A stretch of 5,883 nucleotides of DNA from assembly GCA_900756715.1 (NCBI GenBank), contig CAAELC010000058.1, positions 1 to 5,883 on the forward strand, in the 5' to 3' direction. The notes beneath the pieces are model-generated. The model saw only the letters and a list, made by a program, of their open reading frames with translations, made no database searches and was not told the origin of the DNA. Every line of letters begins with the position of its first letter. Position 1 is the first letter of the stretch. Source of the stretch: an uncultured Oscillospiraceae bacterium. Lineage in GTDB: Bacteria; Bacillota; Clostridia; Oscillospirales; Oscillospiraceae. A program made the position numbers and the translations under genes. Shown here piece by piece: positions 5,815 to 5,883 of the stretch.

Positions 5815-5815
5815 T

Positions 5816-5847
5816 TTTCTCTGAGACGCTGCTGCGTCTCAGAGAAA
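5816..5847. repeat. Perfect 14-bp hairpin between two tRNA genes
   Basis: TTTCTCTGAGACGC (5816-5829) is exactly complementary to 5834-5847, leaving a TGCT loop. It begins two bases after the encoded CCA of tRNA-Met and ends 23 nt before tRNA-Glu. No T-tract follows on either strand, so it is not a canonical rho-independent terminator. It may be a processing or stabilising hairpin in a Met-Glu precursor, a weak terminator, or a copy of a small palindromic repeat. Confidence 0.75.
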
Positions 5848-5870
5848 CCAACCACCCTGATGGAAGTTAT

Positions 5871-5883
5871 GGCCCGTTGGTCA
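5871..5883 (+). tRNA. 5' end of probable tRNA-Glu, cut by the window edge
   Basis: The last 13 bases, GGCCCGTTGGTCA, are identical to how I recall Bacillota tRNA-Glu(TTC) genes beginning: a 7-nt acceptor strand, TG at 8-9, then GTCA of the D-stem. No promoter is visible in the 56 nt after tRNA-Met, so the two tRNAs are probably co-transcribed. The anticodon lies outside the window, so the identity rests on the 5' end and context only. Confidence 0.7.

Overview
This 5.9 kb window is an ordinary bacterial housekeeping region. It holds a tRNA dihydrouridine synthase gene (dusB), a complete four-gene arginine/ornithine biosynthesis operon (argC-argJ-argB-argD), and the start of a tRNA cluster (elongator tRNA-Met, then the first 13 nt of a probable tRNA-Glu). 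All genes are on the + strand. The most likely source is a GC-rich, strictly anaerobic member of the Clostridia (Oscillospiraceae/Ruminococcaceae-like). The reasons are the Bacillota gene order argCJBD, strong AAGGAG-type ribosome binding sites, A/T-rich promoters in a GC-rich genome, tRNA sequences of Bacillus/Clostridium type, and cysteine-rich proteins. This assignment is inference; no database was searched.

Layout: 1-99 is T-rich and has no supportable gene. An extended -10 promoter (100-128) drives dusB (164-1135), which ends in a GC-rich hairpin followed by seven T (1150-1216). The 252-nt gap to argC contains that terminator, an unexplained stretch (1217-1277), two ArgR/AhrC-type ARG-box candidates and a promoter with a perfect TTGACA -35. 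Then come argC (1394-2320), argJ (2344-3567), argB (3564-4442, ATGA overlap with argJ) and argD (overlapping the end of argB). A long hairpin (5617-5670) closes the operon. A strong TTGACA/TATACT promoter follows, then tRNA-Met with an encoded CCA (5738-5814), a perfect 14-bp hairpin (5816-5847), and the 5' end of tRNA-Glu (5871 to the window edge).

The four arg enzymes form the acetylated-ornithine cycle. ArgB phosphorylates N-acetylglutamate, ArgC reduces the acyl phosphate, ArgD transaminates the semialdehyde, and ArgJ moves the acetyl group from acetylornithine back to glutamate, releasing ornithine. No argA is present, as expected when ArgJ recycles acetyl groups. The steps from ornithine to arginine (carAB, argF, argG, argH) are not in this window. 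Transcription is probably repressed by an arginine-bound ArgR. ArgB has the architecture of an arginine-feedback-inhibited kinase, but a residue I expect at the arginine site appears to be changed.

I found no previously undescribed system. The points worth checking are the ArgB substitution, the operator-like repeats over the tRNA promoter, the perfect hairpin between the two tRNAs, and the cysteine-rich ArgJ.
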